DNA from: Colimorpha sp045222295
GTDB lineage: Bacteria; Bacteroidota; Bacteroidia; Bacteroidales; P3
NCBI GenBank assembly: GCA_045222295.1
Contig: JBGUXP010000002.1
Span: forward strand, 1 to 64,000
DNA length: 64,000 nucleotides
Direction of reading: 5' to 3'
Shown piece by piece: positions 42,578 through 50,612 of the stretch. The notes under the pieces are model-generated. The model had not been told where the DNA came from and did not search any database. It worked only from the letters and a program-made list of their open reading frames with translations. Made by a program: the position numbers and the translations under genes. Every line of letters begins with the position of its first letter. Position 1 is the first letter of the stretch.

Positions 42578-43822
42578 ATGAGCAAAGTATACATCACCGG
42601 AGTGGGGTGCATCACCCCTATCGGAAACGACATCGAAACGCTGTGGAACAACCTCGTAAACGGATTCTGCGGCATTGACTTCATCACCAAACTCGACACC
42701 ACTGACCTGCCCGTCAAGGTGGCCGCCGAGGTGAAAGATTTCCACCCCGAAAACTATGGCATCGACAAAAACATGATCCGTCACAACGACATCTATGCCC
42801 TCTATGCCCTCGCTGCTGCCGCCCAGGCCATGGCCGACAGCGGCCTGAAGGTAGGCGAGGATGTCGACCCGCGCCGTCTCGGCGTAGCCATCGGCAGCGG
42901 CATCGGCGGTATCCAGACCTTCCAGCGCGAGCACGCCAATATGATGCAGTACGGTCTCCGCCGCATCTCGCCACTATTCATCCCCGAGATGATTGGCAAC
43001 ATCGCCGGCGGCAATGTAGCTATCACATACAACGCACAAGGTCCCAACTTACCCGTGGTAACAGCCTGTGCCACAGGAACCCATTCCGTCGGGGAAGCCT
43101 ACCGTCTCATCCGTGAGGGTCGCGCCGACGCCGTCATCACCGGCGGTGCTGAAGCTGCCGTCTGCGGCATGGCCATCGGTGGTTTTGCCAACATGAAAGC
43201 CCTCACTACTAGCGACGACCCCATGGCCGCCTCGCTGCCCTTCGATGCCCGCCGCCACGGCTTCGTCCTCGGCGAAGGATCGGGCATCCTTATCCTTGAA
43301 AGCGAAGAACTTGTAAAGAAACGCGGTGCCAAGACCTACGCCGAAGTCTGCGGCTATGGCAACACCTGTGACGCCCACCACTATACCGCCCCGCACCCCG
43401 AAGGCCGTGGCGCTGCCGAATCCATGCGCCTGGCACTCGAAGAGGCTGGCTACAAAGCTGGTGAGAACCTCTACATCAACGCCCATGGCACTGGCACTCC
43501 CCTCAACGACAAAGGCGAGACCTTGGCTATCAAGAAAGCCCTCGGCGAAGAAGAGGCCCGCAAGGCTGTCATCAGCAGCACCAAGTCGATGCACGGTCAC
43601 ATGCTGGGTGCCACGGGAGCTGTCGAGCTGATTATCAGCGCCCTTGCACTGAAGAACGGCATCATCCCCCCGACCGTCCACCTCGACTCACCCGACCCCG
43701 AGTGCGACCTCGACTACACACCCCACACCGCACGCCACTTCCAGGCCGACATCGCCATCAGCAACACCTTTGGCTTCGGCGGTCAAAACGCCACCGTGGC
43801 GCTGCGTGCAATCAAGAAATAA
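42578..43822 (+). CDS. fabF: Beta-ketoacyl-ACP synthase II
   Basis: FabF elongates acyl-ACP with malonyl-ACP. The 414-residue condensing enzyme has the active Cys in VTACATGTHSVGEA and two His in NAHGTGTPLNDKGE and KSMHGHMLGATGA. The end of the coding region is followed 28 nt later by fabZ. No acpP gene lies in this cluster, although acpP often precedes fabF in other bacteria. Confidence 0.97.
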   Translation: MSKVYITGVGCITPIGNDIETLWNNLVNGFCGIDFITKLDTTDLPVKVAAEVKDFHPENYGIDKNMIRHNDIYALYALAAAAQAMADSGLKVGEDVDPRRLGVAIGSGIGGIQTFQREHANMMQYGLRRISPLFIPEMIGNIAGGNVAITYNAQGPNLPVVTACATGTHSVGEAYRLIREGRADAVITGGAEAAVCGMAIGGFANMKALTTSDDPMAASLPFDARRHGFVLGEGSGILILESEELVKKRGAKTYAEVCGYGNTCDAHHYTAPHPEGRGAAESMRLALEEAGYKAGENLYINAHGTGTPLNDKGETLAIKKALGEEEARKAVISSTKSMHGHMLGATGAVELIISALALKNGIIPPTVHLDSPDPECDLDYTPHTARHFQADIAISNTFGFGGQNATVALRAIKK

Positions 43823-43850
43823 TAATCCACTTAAACACCATCAAATCATC

Positions 43851-44285
43851 ATGAACGTACTTAACAGAGACGAAATCAAGACCTTCCTTCCCCACCGCGA
43901 GCCGATGCTACTTGTTGACGACGTAACCATGGAAGGCGACACCGCCGTTGCCCACTACCACGTGCGTGGCGACGAATATTTCCTGCAGGGCCACTTCCCT
44001 GGCAACCCCATCGTTCCCGGCGTCATCCTCTGCGAAATCATGGGCCAGTCGATGTGCATCCTCGTGCGCGACGAACTCGCCGCCGGCCGCATCCCCCTCT
44101 ACAGCGGCATCAAGGAAGCCCGTTTCCGCCAGCCCGTGAAACCCGGTGACACCATCGAGATTCGCGGCCGCATCACCGACCGCCGCAGCCTCATCTTCCA
44201 CGCCGAGGCCGAAGCTAAAGTCAACGGCAAGACCGCCGTCAAAGGAGTCCTTTCCTTCGCACTGATTGATAACCCAAACAAATAA
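43851..44285 (+). CDS. fabZ: 3-hydroxyacyl-ACP dehydratase FabZ
   Basis: FabZ dehydrates 3-hydroxyacyl-ACP to the trans-2-enoyl form. The product has 144 residues from ATG 43851, with LPHREPMLLVDDV and the hot-dog active-site segment GHFPGNPIVPGVILCEIMGQ (His and Glu). A frame open from 43770 overlaps fabF and is not used. fabG begins 10 nt downstream. Confidence 0.95.
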   Translation: MNVLNRDEIKTFLPHREPMLLVDDVTMEGDTAVAHYHVRGDEYFLQGHFPGNPIVPGVILCEIMGQSMCILVRDELAAGRIPLYSGIKEARFRQPVKPGDTIEIRGRITDRRSLIFHAEAEAKVNGKTAVKGVLSFALIDNPNK

Positions 44286-44295
44286 GCCAGATACT

Positions 44296-45042
44296 ATGGA
44301 ACTTTTAAAAGATAAAATCGCCCTCGTGACCGGTGGCTCACGCGGCATCGGAAAACGAACCGCCACCCTTTTCGCCGAAGAAGGCGCCACCGTCATCTTC
44401 ACCGACATCCAGGAGAATGATGCCAGTCGCGAAACCCTCGCCGAGCTGCAGAAACACAGCCCCCGTTCGATGTTCATCGCCTCGAACGCCGCCGACTACG
44501 ATGCCACCGTGCAGGTCGCCGAGACCGTGCAGAAAGAGTTCGGCCGCCTCGATGTCCTCGTCAACAACGCCGGCATCACGCGCGACAACCTCCTGCTCCG
44601 CATGCAGCCCAAAGACTGGGACCTCGTCCTCGAAGTCAACCTGCGCTCGGTCTTCAACTTCTGCAAGGCCTTCGCACCCATGATGCTCAAGCAGCGCAGC
44701 GGCAGCATCATCAACACCAGCTCCGTCGTCGGAGTCAACGGCAACGCCGGCCAGTGCAACTACTCGGCCTCCAAGAGCGGTATCCTGGGCTTCACCAAGA
44801 GCCTCGCCAAGGAGCTGGGCTCCCGTGGCATCCGCTGCAACGCCATCGCCCCCGGTTTCATCGAGACCGTGATGACCCAGCAGCTCCCCGAGGATGTGCG
44901 CAAGGGCTGGATGGACGACATCCCCCTGCACCGCGGCGGCACCGAGACCGACGTGGCCAAGACCTCGCTCTACCTCGCCTCCGACCTCTCCACCTACATC
45001 ACCGGACAGGTCATTTGCGTCGACGGCGGTCTATCGTTGTAA
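44296..45042 (+). CDS. fabG: 3-oxoacyl-ACP reductase FabG
   Basis: FabG is the NADPH-dependent reductase of fatty acid elongation. The 248-residue SDR has TGGSRGIGKRTA for cofactor, NNAGITRD, catalytic Ser in INTSSVVG, Tyr and Lys in CNYSASKSG, and ends in DGGLSL. I chose ATG 44296; the open frame extends 10 codons upstream without homology. It is the last gene of the cluster, closed by a strong hairpin. Confidence 0.95.
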   Translation: MELLKDKIALVTGGSRGIGKRTATLFAEEGATVIFTDIQENDASRETLAELQKHSPRSMFIASNAADYDATVQVAETVQKEFGRLDVLVNNAGITRDNLLLRMQPKDWDLVLEVNLRSVFNFCKAFAPMMLKQRSGSIINTSSVVGVNGNAGQCNYSASKSGILGFTKSLAKELGSRGIRCNAIAPGFIETVMTQQLPEDVRKGWMDDIPLHRGGTETDVAKTSLYLASDLSTYITGQVICVDGGLSL

Positions 45043-45060
45043 ACGTATAGAAATCAATAA

Positions 45061-45101
45061 TAAAGCGAGATGCCCGCGCTTCGCGCGGGCATCTCGCTTT
45101 A
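45061..45101 (+). terminator. 19-bp perfect hairpin after fabG
   Basis: Bases 45061-45079 and 45083-45101 are perfect reverse complements around a 3-base loop. The GC-rich stem lacks a long T run, so it may act as a terminator or as a stabilising mRNA 3' end. Confidence 0.75.
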
Positions 45102-45144
45102 TGCCGACCCAACAGATTCAGTGACAGCACCTAAGAGGCACTTC

Positions 45145-45195
45145 CTCTGTACATCCTCTGTACATGCTCTGTACATGCTCTGTATTAATTACAGA
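45145..45195. repeat. 11-bp tandem array ending in an inverted repeat
   Basis: CTCTGTACATC, CTCTGTACATG and CTCTGTACATG are followed by CTCTGTATTAA. The last unit folds back as CTCTGTA/TACAGAG around TTAAT. The layout mirrors the window start: an 11-bp array ending in an inverted repeat upstream of a gene. Confidence 0.85.
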
Positions 45196-45259
45196 GGAGA
45201 CACATACAATATATTTTTTACTTTGACGTTAGAGAGACAGCAAAACACAATTGTAACAA

Positions 45260-46009
45260 ATGGAAAACGACATCATCAATGTGATGCTGCAGCATCGGTC
45301 GATAAGGAAATTCACTTCGAAGAAGGTAAGTGCGGAGCTGTTGAAAGAGATAGTCAACTGTGGCCTGCGGGCCTCGAACACTGGCAATATGCAGCTCTAT
45401 AGCGTCATTGCCACCCAGGAGGATCCGCTGCGCACGGAACTCTGCGGGTTGCACTTCGGACAGTGCGCCACGGCGCCGCTGTGGCTCACCATCTGTACCG
45501 ACGTGAACCGCTACCACCACTACTGCCGTGTAAACCAATGCGATGAGCCCTACGGCAACCTGCTGTGGTTCGTCTCCGCCCTCATCGACGCAAGCCTCTT
45601 CGCACAGAACCTATGCATAGCCGCAGAATCCAAAGGATTGGGGTTCTGCTATCTGGGCACCGTAAACTACAACACGGAGAAGATTGCCAATCTGCTGCAA
45701 TGCCCCAAGGGAGTAGTTCCCGTCATCGCCATTGCCATGGGTCATCCCGCCGAGGAGGGGCGCCTGAGCGAACGCTTGGGATGCGACGCCGTGCTGCACA
45801 GCGAGGTGTATCACGACCCCACCGACGAGGAAATCATGAAGAGCCATGCCGTACGCGACAACGACCCCTTCAACCAGCAGATGGTCAAGGAGAACGGCAC
45901 GCGCAACTACTGCGAAATCTTCACCACAAAACGCTATCCCCGCGCCCAGAACGAGGCCATCAGCGCCGACCTCCTGGCATTCCTCCGCAAGAGCGGAATG
46001 ATGAACTAA
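45260..46009 (+). CDS. NfsA/FRP-type nitroreductase family flavoprotein
   Basis: This 249-residue FMN enzyme reduces nitro or quinone compounds with NAD(P)H. It has LQHRSIRKFTSKKV at the N-terminus (FMN phosphate contact), ASNTGNMQLYSV, the central DASLFAQNLCIAAESKGLGFCYLGTV and VVPVIAIAMGHPAEEG. It stands alone between the fab cluster and the acyl-CoA synthetase gene. Confidence 0.88.
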   Translation: MENDIINVMLQHRSIRKFTSKKVSAELLKEIVNCGLRASNTGNMQLYSVIATQEDPLRTELCGLHFGQCATAPLWLTICTDVNRYHHYCRVNQCDEPYGNLLWFVSALIDASLFAQNLCIAAESKGLGFCYLGTVNYNTEKIANLLQCPKGVVPVIAIAMGHPAEEGRLSERLGCDAVLHSEVYHDPTDEEIMKSHAVRDNDPFNQQMVKENGTRNYCEIFTTKRYPRAQNEAISADLLAFLRKSGMMN

Positions 46010-46022
46010 GGTGCAACTTTTT

Positions 46023-46053
46023 TTTGCCATGTCAGAAAAAATGTGTACCTTTG
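46023..46053 (+). promoter_or_regulatory. Consensus promoter TTTG-N19-TACCTTTG
   Basis: TTTG at 46023-46026 and TACCTTTG at 46046-46053 are separated by exactly 19 nt, a full match to the Bacteroidota housekeeping promoter. The acyl-CoA synthetase ATG is 23 nt further. Confidence 0.85.
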
Positions 46054-46075
46054 CAACTTAAAATAAACGATAACT

Positions 46076-47941
46076 ATGGCAGAAATCACACGCACTTTCG
46101 ACCTGCTGGACCACCTTGTGGAGCATTTCCCCAAGGACGATATCCTGGCAGGAAAGGTGAACGGCGAATGGGTGAAATACTCATCACATGACTACTATAA
46201 ATTTGCTCACTACCTGGCTTATGGCCTGTGCGAGATAGGACTAAAACAGGGAGACCGTGTCGTCACCATGAGCGGCAACTGTCCTGAATGGAATTTCATC
46301 GACATGGCCCTGGCCATGTGCGGCATGATTCACGTACCCATCTACCCCACCCTCAACACCGAGAGTTATCTCCATATCTTGAAGCACAGCGAGGCCTCGG
46401 CTGTCTTTGTCAGCACCAAGGTGTTGCTGAACCGCCTACGTCCCGCCTTGGACCAGACGGAGGAGAAGCTCCAGGTATACACCCTGGCCAATATCGAGGG
46501 CGAACACCGCACGCTGGAAGTTCTCAAACTTGGCATCGCCAACCGCGACAAATGGATGCCCGAAATCGAGCGTCGCAAACGTGAGATCAAGCCCGACGAA
46601 TGGATGACCATGATCTACACCAGCGGCACCACGGGCCTGCCCAAGGGTGTGATGCTGAGTCACCGCAACCTCTGCTCCAACTTCTTGGCCCACTCACAGG
46701 TACAGGTGTTGAACTCGAGCCACCGCGTGCTCTCGTTCCTGCCACTGAACCATATCTACGAGCGCTCACTCAACTACCACTGGCAGTATCTGGGCATCAG
46801 CATCTACTATGCGGAAAGCCTCGGCACCATCCAGCAGAACATGCTGGAGATTAAGGGTGACGGCTTCTGCGCCGTGCCGCGTGTGCTGGAGATGGTCTAC
46901 GACAAACTATATGCCGCCGGCAAGGACTTCTCGGGAATCAAGAAGAAAATCTACGACCGCGCCTTCAAGCACGGCAGCCATTACGACTACTCGGGCCTGC
47001 GAAAATTCTCGCCCATGTACATGGTGGGGCAGAATATCCTGGACAAGCTGGTGTACAGTAAATGGCGCGAGAAATTCGGAGGCAAACGCCTTATCATCAT
47101 CACCGGCGGTAGCTCCATCCAGCCCAAGATGGTGCGAATCTTCGCTGCTGCAGGCATCAACATCTACGAGGGCTACGGTCTGAGCGAGACCTCTCCCGTC
47201 ATTGCCGTCAACGACCCTGCCCACGGCATGGTGAAGATCGGCACCGTAGGTCCTATCTTGAGTGGCGTAGAGGTGAAGTTCGGCGAGGATAACGAAATCC
47301 TCACCCGCGGACCACACGTCATGCTGGGCTACTATAAAGACCCCGAATACACCGCCCAGGTCCTCGACAGCGACGGCTGGTTCCACACCGGCGACATCGG
47401 TGAGCTGGTGGGTGGGAAATACCTGAAGATCACCGACCGCAAGAAGGATATTTTCAAACTCTCGGCCGGCAAATACGTGGCACCGCAACTCATAGAGAAC
47501 ATGCTGCGTGAATCGGAATACATCGAGCAGGTGATGGTCATCGGCGAGAACGAGAAACAGGTGGCCGCCATCATCAGCCCTAACTTCAACACCCTGCACT
47601 ACTGGGCCCTGAAGTATAGACTTCATTACCGCGACAATGCCGAACTCATCTCCCTGCCGCAAACGCAGGAGAAGATGCGCAAGGTGCTGGATGCCTTCAA
47701 CAAGAACCTTGCACCGCACGAGCAGGTCAAACAGTTCCGCCTAGTGACCGACGAATGGACGCCCAACAACGGAATGCTGTCACCGACACTCAAACTGCGT
47801 CGTGCTCCCTTGATGGAGAAATACAAGGACCTCATCAACGACATCTACGGAAAAGAGAAGCCTTCAGTGAACGCATTCTTCTCTGCATTCAAGTCGGTAG
47901 AGCTCCCCACCATCAACCTGCCGTGGCAAAAGAAAAACTAA
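46076..47941 (+). CDS. Long-chain acyl-CoA synthetase (AMP-forming)
   Basis: This 621-residue ligase activates fatty acids to acyl-AMP and then acyl-CoA. Motifs are YTSGTTGLPKGVMLSHRN (P loop), YEGYGLSETSPVIAVND, GWFHTGDIGELVGGKYLKITDRKKD and the Lys-containing C-terminal domain. It matches FadD-type enzymes in length. It may supply acyl-CoA to the Etf-linked dehydrogenase, but it is transcribed from its own promoter. A second enzyme of this type is cut by the window end. Confidence 0.93.
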   Translation: MAEITRTFDLLDHLVEHFPKDDILAGKVNGEWVKYSSHDYYKFAHYLAYGLCEIGLKQGDRVVTMSGNCPEWNFIDMALAMCGMIHVPIYPTLNTESYLHILKHSEASAVFVSTKVLLNRLRPALDQTEEKLQVYTLANIEGEHRTLEVLKLGIANRDKWMPEIERRKREIKPDEWMTMIYTSGTTGLPKGVMLSHRNLCSNFLAHSQVQVLNSSHRVLSFLPLNHIYERSLNYHWQYLGISIYYAESLGTIQQNMLEIKGDGFCAVPRVLEMVYDKLYAAGKDFSGIKKKIYDRAFKHGSHYDYSGLRKFSPMYMVGQNILDKLVYSKWREKFGGKRLIIITGGSSIQPKMVRIFAAAGINIYEGYGLSETSPVIAVNDPAHGMVKIGTVGPILSGVEVKFGEDNEILTRGPHVMLGYYKDPEYTAQVLDSDGWFHTGDIGELVGGKYLKITDRKKDIFKLSAGKYVAPQLIENMLRESEYIEQVMVIGENEKQVAAIISPNFNTLHYWALKYRLHYRDNAELISLPQTQEKMRKVLDAFNKNLAPHEQVKQFRLVTDEWTPNNGMLSPTLKLRRAPLMEKYKDLINDIYGKEKPSVNAFFSAFKSVELPTINLPWQKKN

Positions 47942-47963
47942 ATCAGCGAGATAGAAAATAAAT

Positions 47964-47994
47964 TTTGCCACTTCGTAAAAAAGTCGTACTTTTG
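47964..47994 (+). promoter_or_regulatory. Consensus promoter of tRNA-Gln
   Basis: TTTG at 47964-47967 and TACTTTTG at 47987-47994 are 19 nt apart, again an exact consensus. The mature tRNA starts 64 nt after the -7 box. Confidence 0.85.
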
Positions 47995-48058
47995 CACCCG
48001 TTTTTGGGCAAAAAACACTTGCAGTGCGAGTGAATCTTTCCCCCAAAAAGAAACGGAT

Positions 48059-48129
48059 TGTCCTATGGTGTAATGGTAGCACATCAGATTTTGGTTCTGC
48101 TTGTCTAGGTTCGAATCCTGGTAGGACAA
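48059..48129 (+). tRNA. tRNA-Gln (anticodon TTG)
   Basis: Acceptor arms TGTCCTA and TAGGACA pair fully, with discriminator A at 48129. The T arm CTAGG-TTCGAAT-CCTGG and the anticodon loop TTTTGGT with TTG at positions 34-36 are clear. The CCA end is not encoded. Its 3' end is the integration target of the adjacent element. Confidence 0.95.
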
Positions 48130-48168
48130 CAAAATGGTGAAATTGCTAAATAGCAAAAACACAAAGGG

Positions 48169-48210
48169 AAACCCCCGAAACTCAAGAAAAATAACGAGTT
48201 TCGGGGGTTT
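48169..48210 (+). terminator. Element-borne terminator downstream of tRNA-Gln
   Basis: AAACCCCCGAAACTC and GAGTTTCGGGGGTTT pair perfectly around a 12-nt loop. It replaces the tRNA terminator displaced to the far end of the element. Confidence 0.85.
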
Positions 48211-48259
48211 TGCTTTATCATATTTCTCTAATCAAATTTATTCAAATTTTCCGTTTTTA

Positions 48260-48289
48260 GTCACTAACGTGACCAAAATGTGACCAAAA
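48260..48289 (+). other. Left arm-type recombinase site (putative)
   Basis: Two copies of GTGACCAAAA sit in tandem 11 nt apart at 48269-48289, preceded by an inverted GTCAC at 48260-48264. The same double motif occurs once more, at 50457-50477 near the other end. They lie next to the integrase promoter, so binding could also autoregulate the gene. Confidence 0.6.
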
Positions 48290-48306
48290 TATTGAAAATG
48301 TTTCCT

Positions 48307-48314
48307 TATATTTG
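48307..48314 (+). promoter_or_regulatory. -7 box (TATATTTG) for the integrase gene
   Basis: A consensus match lies 31 nt before the integrase ATG and 17 nt after the arm-type repeats. Confidence 0.65.
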
Positions 48315-48345
48315 CAGCCGTGAAACCTAAAAAAACAATATCAAT

Positions 48346-49770
48346 ATGAGCGTTAAATTTACACTTTCGACAAAAAAGAATGTTGAGTTTACTGAAATCC
48401 GAGTGACTATCCACACACGGCTAACCAGTCAACACTCTGGAACGGGGATAATGATAAACCCGAAGTATTGGGATAAGGAAAAACAATGCGTAATAGAGCC
48501 GAGATTTAAACTTGCAAGCGCGGAACAAAGGCAATTGTGCGCGGAATTGCGCGAGAAGGATAGATTGTTGGCTGATTTGAGAAGAAGGATTGAGGATGCG
48601 GTAAACGAAATGAAGTATAGTAATGGGGGCGAATTGTCAGCCATGAGCCTCAAAGAGCTGATACATGGCAGGCAGGGCGAGCAAAACAATGATGATGTGA
48701 CCACAGAAACGATTAGCCAATATACACGTTTACAGGAGGCTACAAAGGTTGTGTATAGTACCCGTGACCTATCCGAGGGGCGTATGAAACGAGTGAAAAA
48801 TGTAGTAAACAAGTTGGATAAATACGAAGTGAGCCGTAAAAGGGCAATAACCATTGGCAATTGCACACCCGAAATGTTAGCCGATTTTGAGAAATTTTTG
48901 TTGAGCGAGTTGGAAAGCGACAAAAAAAGAAACCACAGAAACGATAATAGTGCAGGGGTTGGTAAGAACACGGCAAATACAGACCTTAAATTGGTTAAGG
49001 CCGTTTTTAACTATTGTGTGCGAAATGGGATAATAGACAAATCCCCGTTTGCACAATTTGAGTTGCCGAAAGCGGTGTATGCAGACCCCGTATTTTTGGC
49101 ACAGAATGAATTAACGGCCATAACAAGGGCAGATTTTAGTGTGTTTGAGGAATATATCAAAAAGAGCCTCAAAGAGAGAGTGAAAAAGGGCGAAATAAAG
49201 GTTATGCCGAGCGCAAAGCAGATAGAAGGATTTGCGAGATTGCTTGAAGAAAAACGAGATATCTTTGTTTTCCAATGTTTGGTCGGCTGCAGGGTTGGAG
49301 ATTTGCTAAAACTGACAAAAGGAAACGTTAACGAAAGCAATGATGGCGTATATTTGCACTATATTGCCGAGAAAACAACGAAAACGAGTGCAAGAACAAT
49401 CAATGTGCCGTTGCATGATGATGCATTGGCAATAGTGAAGAAATATATCAATAGGGATGGCACGCGGTTATTGCCGTTTGTGTCGGCTCAGAAATATAAC
49501 AACGAGATAAAGCGCGTATTTGAGGCGGTGGGAATAACACGAAATGTCACGATATTGGATGCAGTCACACAAATCCCGAAACAAGTTAGAATTTGTGATG
49601 TTGCCTCGAGCCACATGGCGCGGAAAACGTTTTGCGGAACAATGTTTAATGAGGGCGTGGATAGTTCTATTATTTGTGCTATGAGTGGCCATGTAGAAGG
49701 AAGTGCAGCGTTTGCGAGATACCACAATGTAGACTTGAGCCTGATGCGAAATGCAATTAACAGATTATAA
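48346..49770 (+). CDS. Tyrosine recombinase (integrase) of the tRNA-Gln element
   Basis: The 474-residue protein has an N-terminal arm-binding domain (about 1-95), a SAM-like core-binding domain (about 130-260) and a C-terminal catalytic domain. All catalytic residues are visible: Arg in LVGCRVGDLL, Lys in AEKTTKTS, His and Arg in SSHMARKTF, His in MSGHVEG and Tyr in FARYHNVD. It should catalyse insertion into and excision from tRNA-Gln. Its codons are AT-rich, unlike the host genes. The small downstream ORF begins 18 nt after it. Confidence 0.92.
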   Translation: MSVKFTLSTKKNVEFTEIRVTIHTRLTSQHSGTGIMINPKYWDKEKQCVIEPRFKLASAEQRQLCAELREKDRLLADLRRRIEDAVNEMKYSNGGELSAMSLKELIHGRQGEQNNDDVTTETISQYTRLQEATKVVYSTRDLSEGRMKRVKNVVNKLDKYEVSRKRAITIGNCTPEMLADFEKFLLSELESDKKRNHRNDNSAGVGKNTANTDLKLVKAVFNYCVRNGIIDKSPFAQFELPKAVYADPVFLAQNELTAITRADFSVFEEYIKKSLKERVKKGEIKVMPSAKQIEGFARLLEEKRDIFVFQCLVGCRVGDLLKLTKGNVNESNDGVYLHYIAEKTTKTSARTINVPLHDDALAIVKKYINRDGTRLLPFVSAQKYNNEIKRVFEAVGITRNVTILDAVTQIPKQVRICDVASSHMARKTFCGTMFNEGVDSSIICAMSGHVEGSAAFARYHNVDLSLMRNAINRL

Positions 49771-49788
49771 ACACTTAAAACTTATTAG

Positions 49789-50031
49789 ATGATGGAAACA
49801 ACAATTAATCATGGCGCGGTTGCGCTGCAAGATGTCACAGTAACTTATTCCGTTGAAGAGGCTATTAGATTGGTACACACTTTTGATAATATGCTAAATG
49901 CGATAGTGTGTGCGGTGGCCGAGGGAGAAGAGGATAAGAAGTTGTTAGATGATGCATTAACGGCAAATATTTTTATTGGAAAGTTGAGAGGGCAGATATA
50001 TAATGCCGTTTTAGGGGAGAATAAGAGTTGA
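49789..50031 (+). CDS. Small element ORF, unknown function
   Basis: The 80-residue acidic, helical protein (MMETTINHGAVALQDVTVTY start) follows the integrase by 18 nt. It has no helix-turn-helix pattern typical of excisionases, no signal peptide and no membrane segment. As the only other gene of the element it could be a directionality factor or a cargo protein, but sequence does not tell. Confidence 0.55.
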   Translation: MMETTINHGAVALQDVTVTYSVEEAIRLVHTFDNMLNAIVCAVAEGEEDKKLLDDALTANIFIGKLRGQIYNAVLGENKS

Positions 50032-50171
50032 CAGATTGCAAGTGCAATTAACAAGGGGTGCAAATTAAATCAAAGTAATAATTTGCACCCCTTTGTTATT
50101 GGTGCAATGTAGTGTTATAAGATTTATTTTGCACCGAAAAAAGATTGCACCGATTGAAGTGTAAATTTGCG

Positions 50172-50282
50172 GTATATGTGGTCATAGGTGGTCAATCTCC
50201 TGCCCGTGGTGCGTATATGTGGCCGTAGGTAGCCAGTCCTGCCCGTGGCGAGCCGATGCGCTGCCCGTGGCGATGCATGAGG
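50172..50282. repeat. Imperfect GC-rich direct repeats inside the element
   Basis: GTATATGTGG starts two tandem units at 50172 and 50213, each ending with CTGCCCGTGG. A third CTGCCCGTGG is at 50271-50280. The block contrasts with the AT-rich DNA around it. Confidence 0.65.
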
Positions 50283-50456
50283 CCGGAGATAGATTTAACG
50301 TATTGAAAATTAGAGCGTAATTTGTTATATTGGTATTTTAACGGATTGAAAACGTAGATTTTTGCGAAATCAAACACGAAAAACTACAAAATGAGATAGT
50401 GAGATAAGTTTGTGAAATGTTAAATTATTGTTAAAAATAGCAAAAATTGAGGTTAT

Positions 50457-50477
50457 GTGACTAAAATGTGACCAAAA
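50457..50477 (+). other. Right arm-type recombinase site (putative)
   Basis: GTGACTAAAAT followed by GTGACCAAAA repeats the left site with one mismatch in 21 bases, same orientation, 50 nt inside the right core. Confidence 0.6.
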
Positions 50478-50540
50478 ACAAGGATTTTGATTTTTAAGTG
50501 ATTGATTATTAACCATGTTTTGTTGTTCTGGTAGGACAAC

Positions 50541-50572
50541 ACAAGAAGCCTCGTTCGAGGTTTCTTTTTTTT
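50541..50572 (+). terminator. Original tRNA-Gln terminator, displaced by the element
   Basis: GAAGCCTC and GAGGTTTC pair around GTTC and are followed by eight T bases. It begins at the right core site, where the uninterrupted tRNA would have ended. Confidence 0.8.
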
Positions 50573-50612
50573 ATCCTCTGCAATAAAAAAACTTTTCCGG
50601 CGTTATTCAAAC

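Larger units (their letters stand above)
48118..50541 (+). mobile_element. 2.4-kb integrated element in the 3' end of tRNA-Gln
   Basis: A 14-bp core CTGGTAGGACAACA occurs at 48118-48131, overlapping the tRNA 3' end, and at 50528-50541. Between the copies lie one intact tyrosine recombinase and one 80-residue ORF, in sequence far more AT-rich than the surroundings. The left copy restores the tRNA. Just outside the right copy is a terminator that fits the original tRNA transcript. No replication, mobilisation, capsid or toxin gene is visible, so spread may depend on helpers. Confidence 0.85.
50032..50612. other. Non-coding right part of the element and tRNA terminator region
   Basis: The 581 bases hold no gene. 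At 50172-50282 a 41-bp GC-rich unit ending CCTGCCCGTGG is repeated imperfectly with a third partial copy. The right arm-type site is at 50457-50477, the right core at 50528-50541, and the displaced tRNA terminator follows. No clear ansA promoter is visible in 50576-50612. Confidence 0.6.

Noticed and set aside
49789..50031. Excisionase for the tRNA-Gln element
   Set aside because: Position fits, but the sequence lacks a basic winged-helix or helix-turn-helix pattern, so I left the function open.
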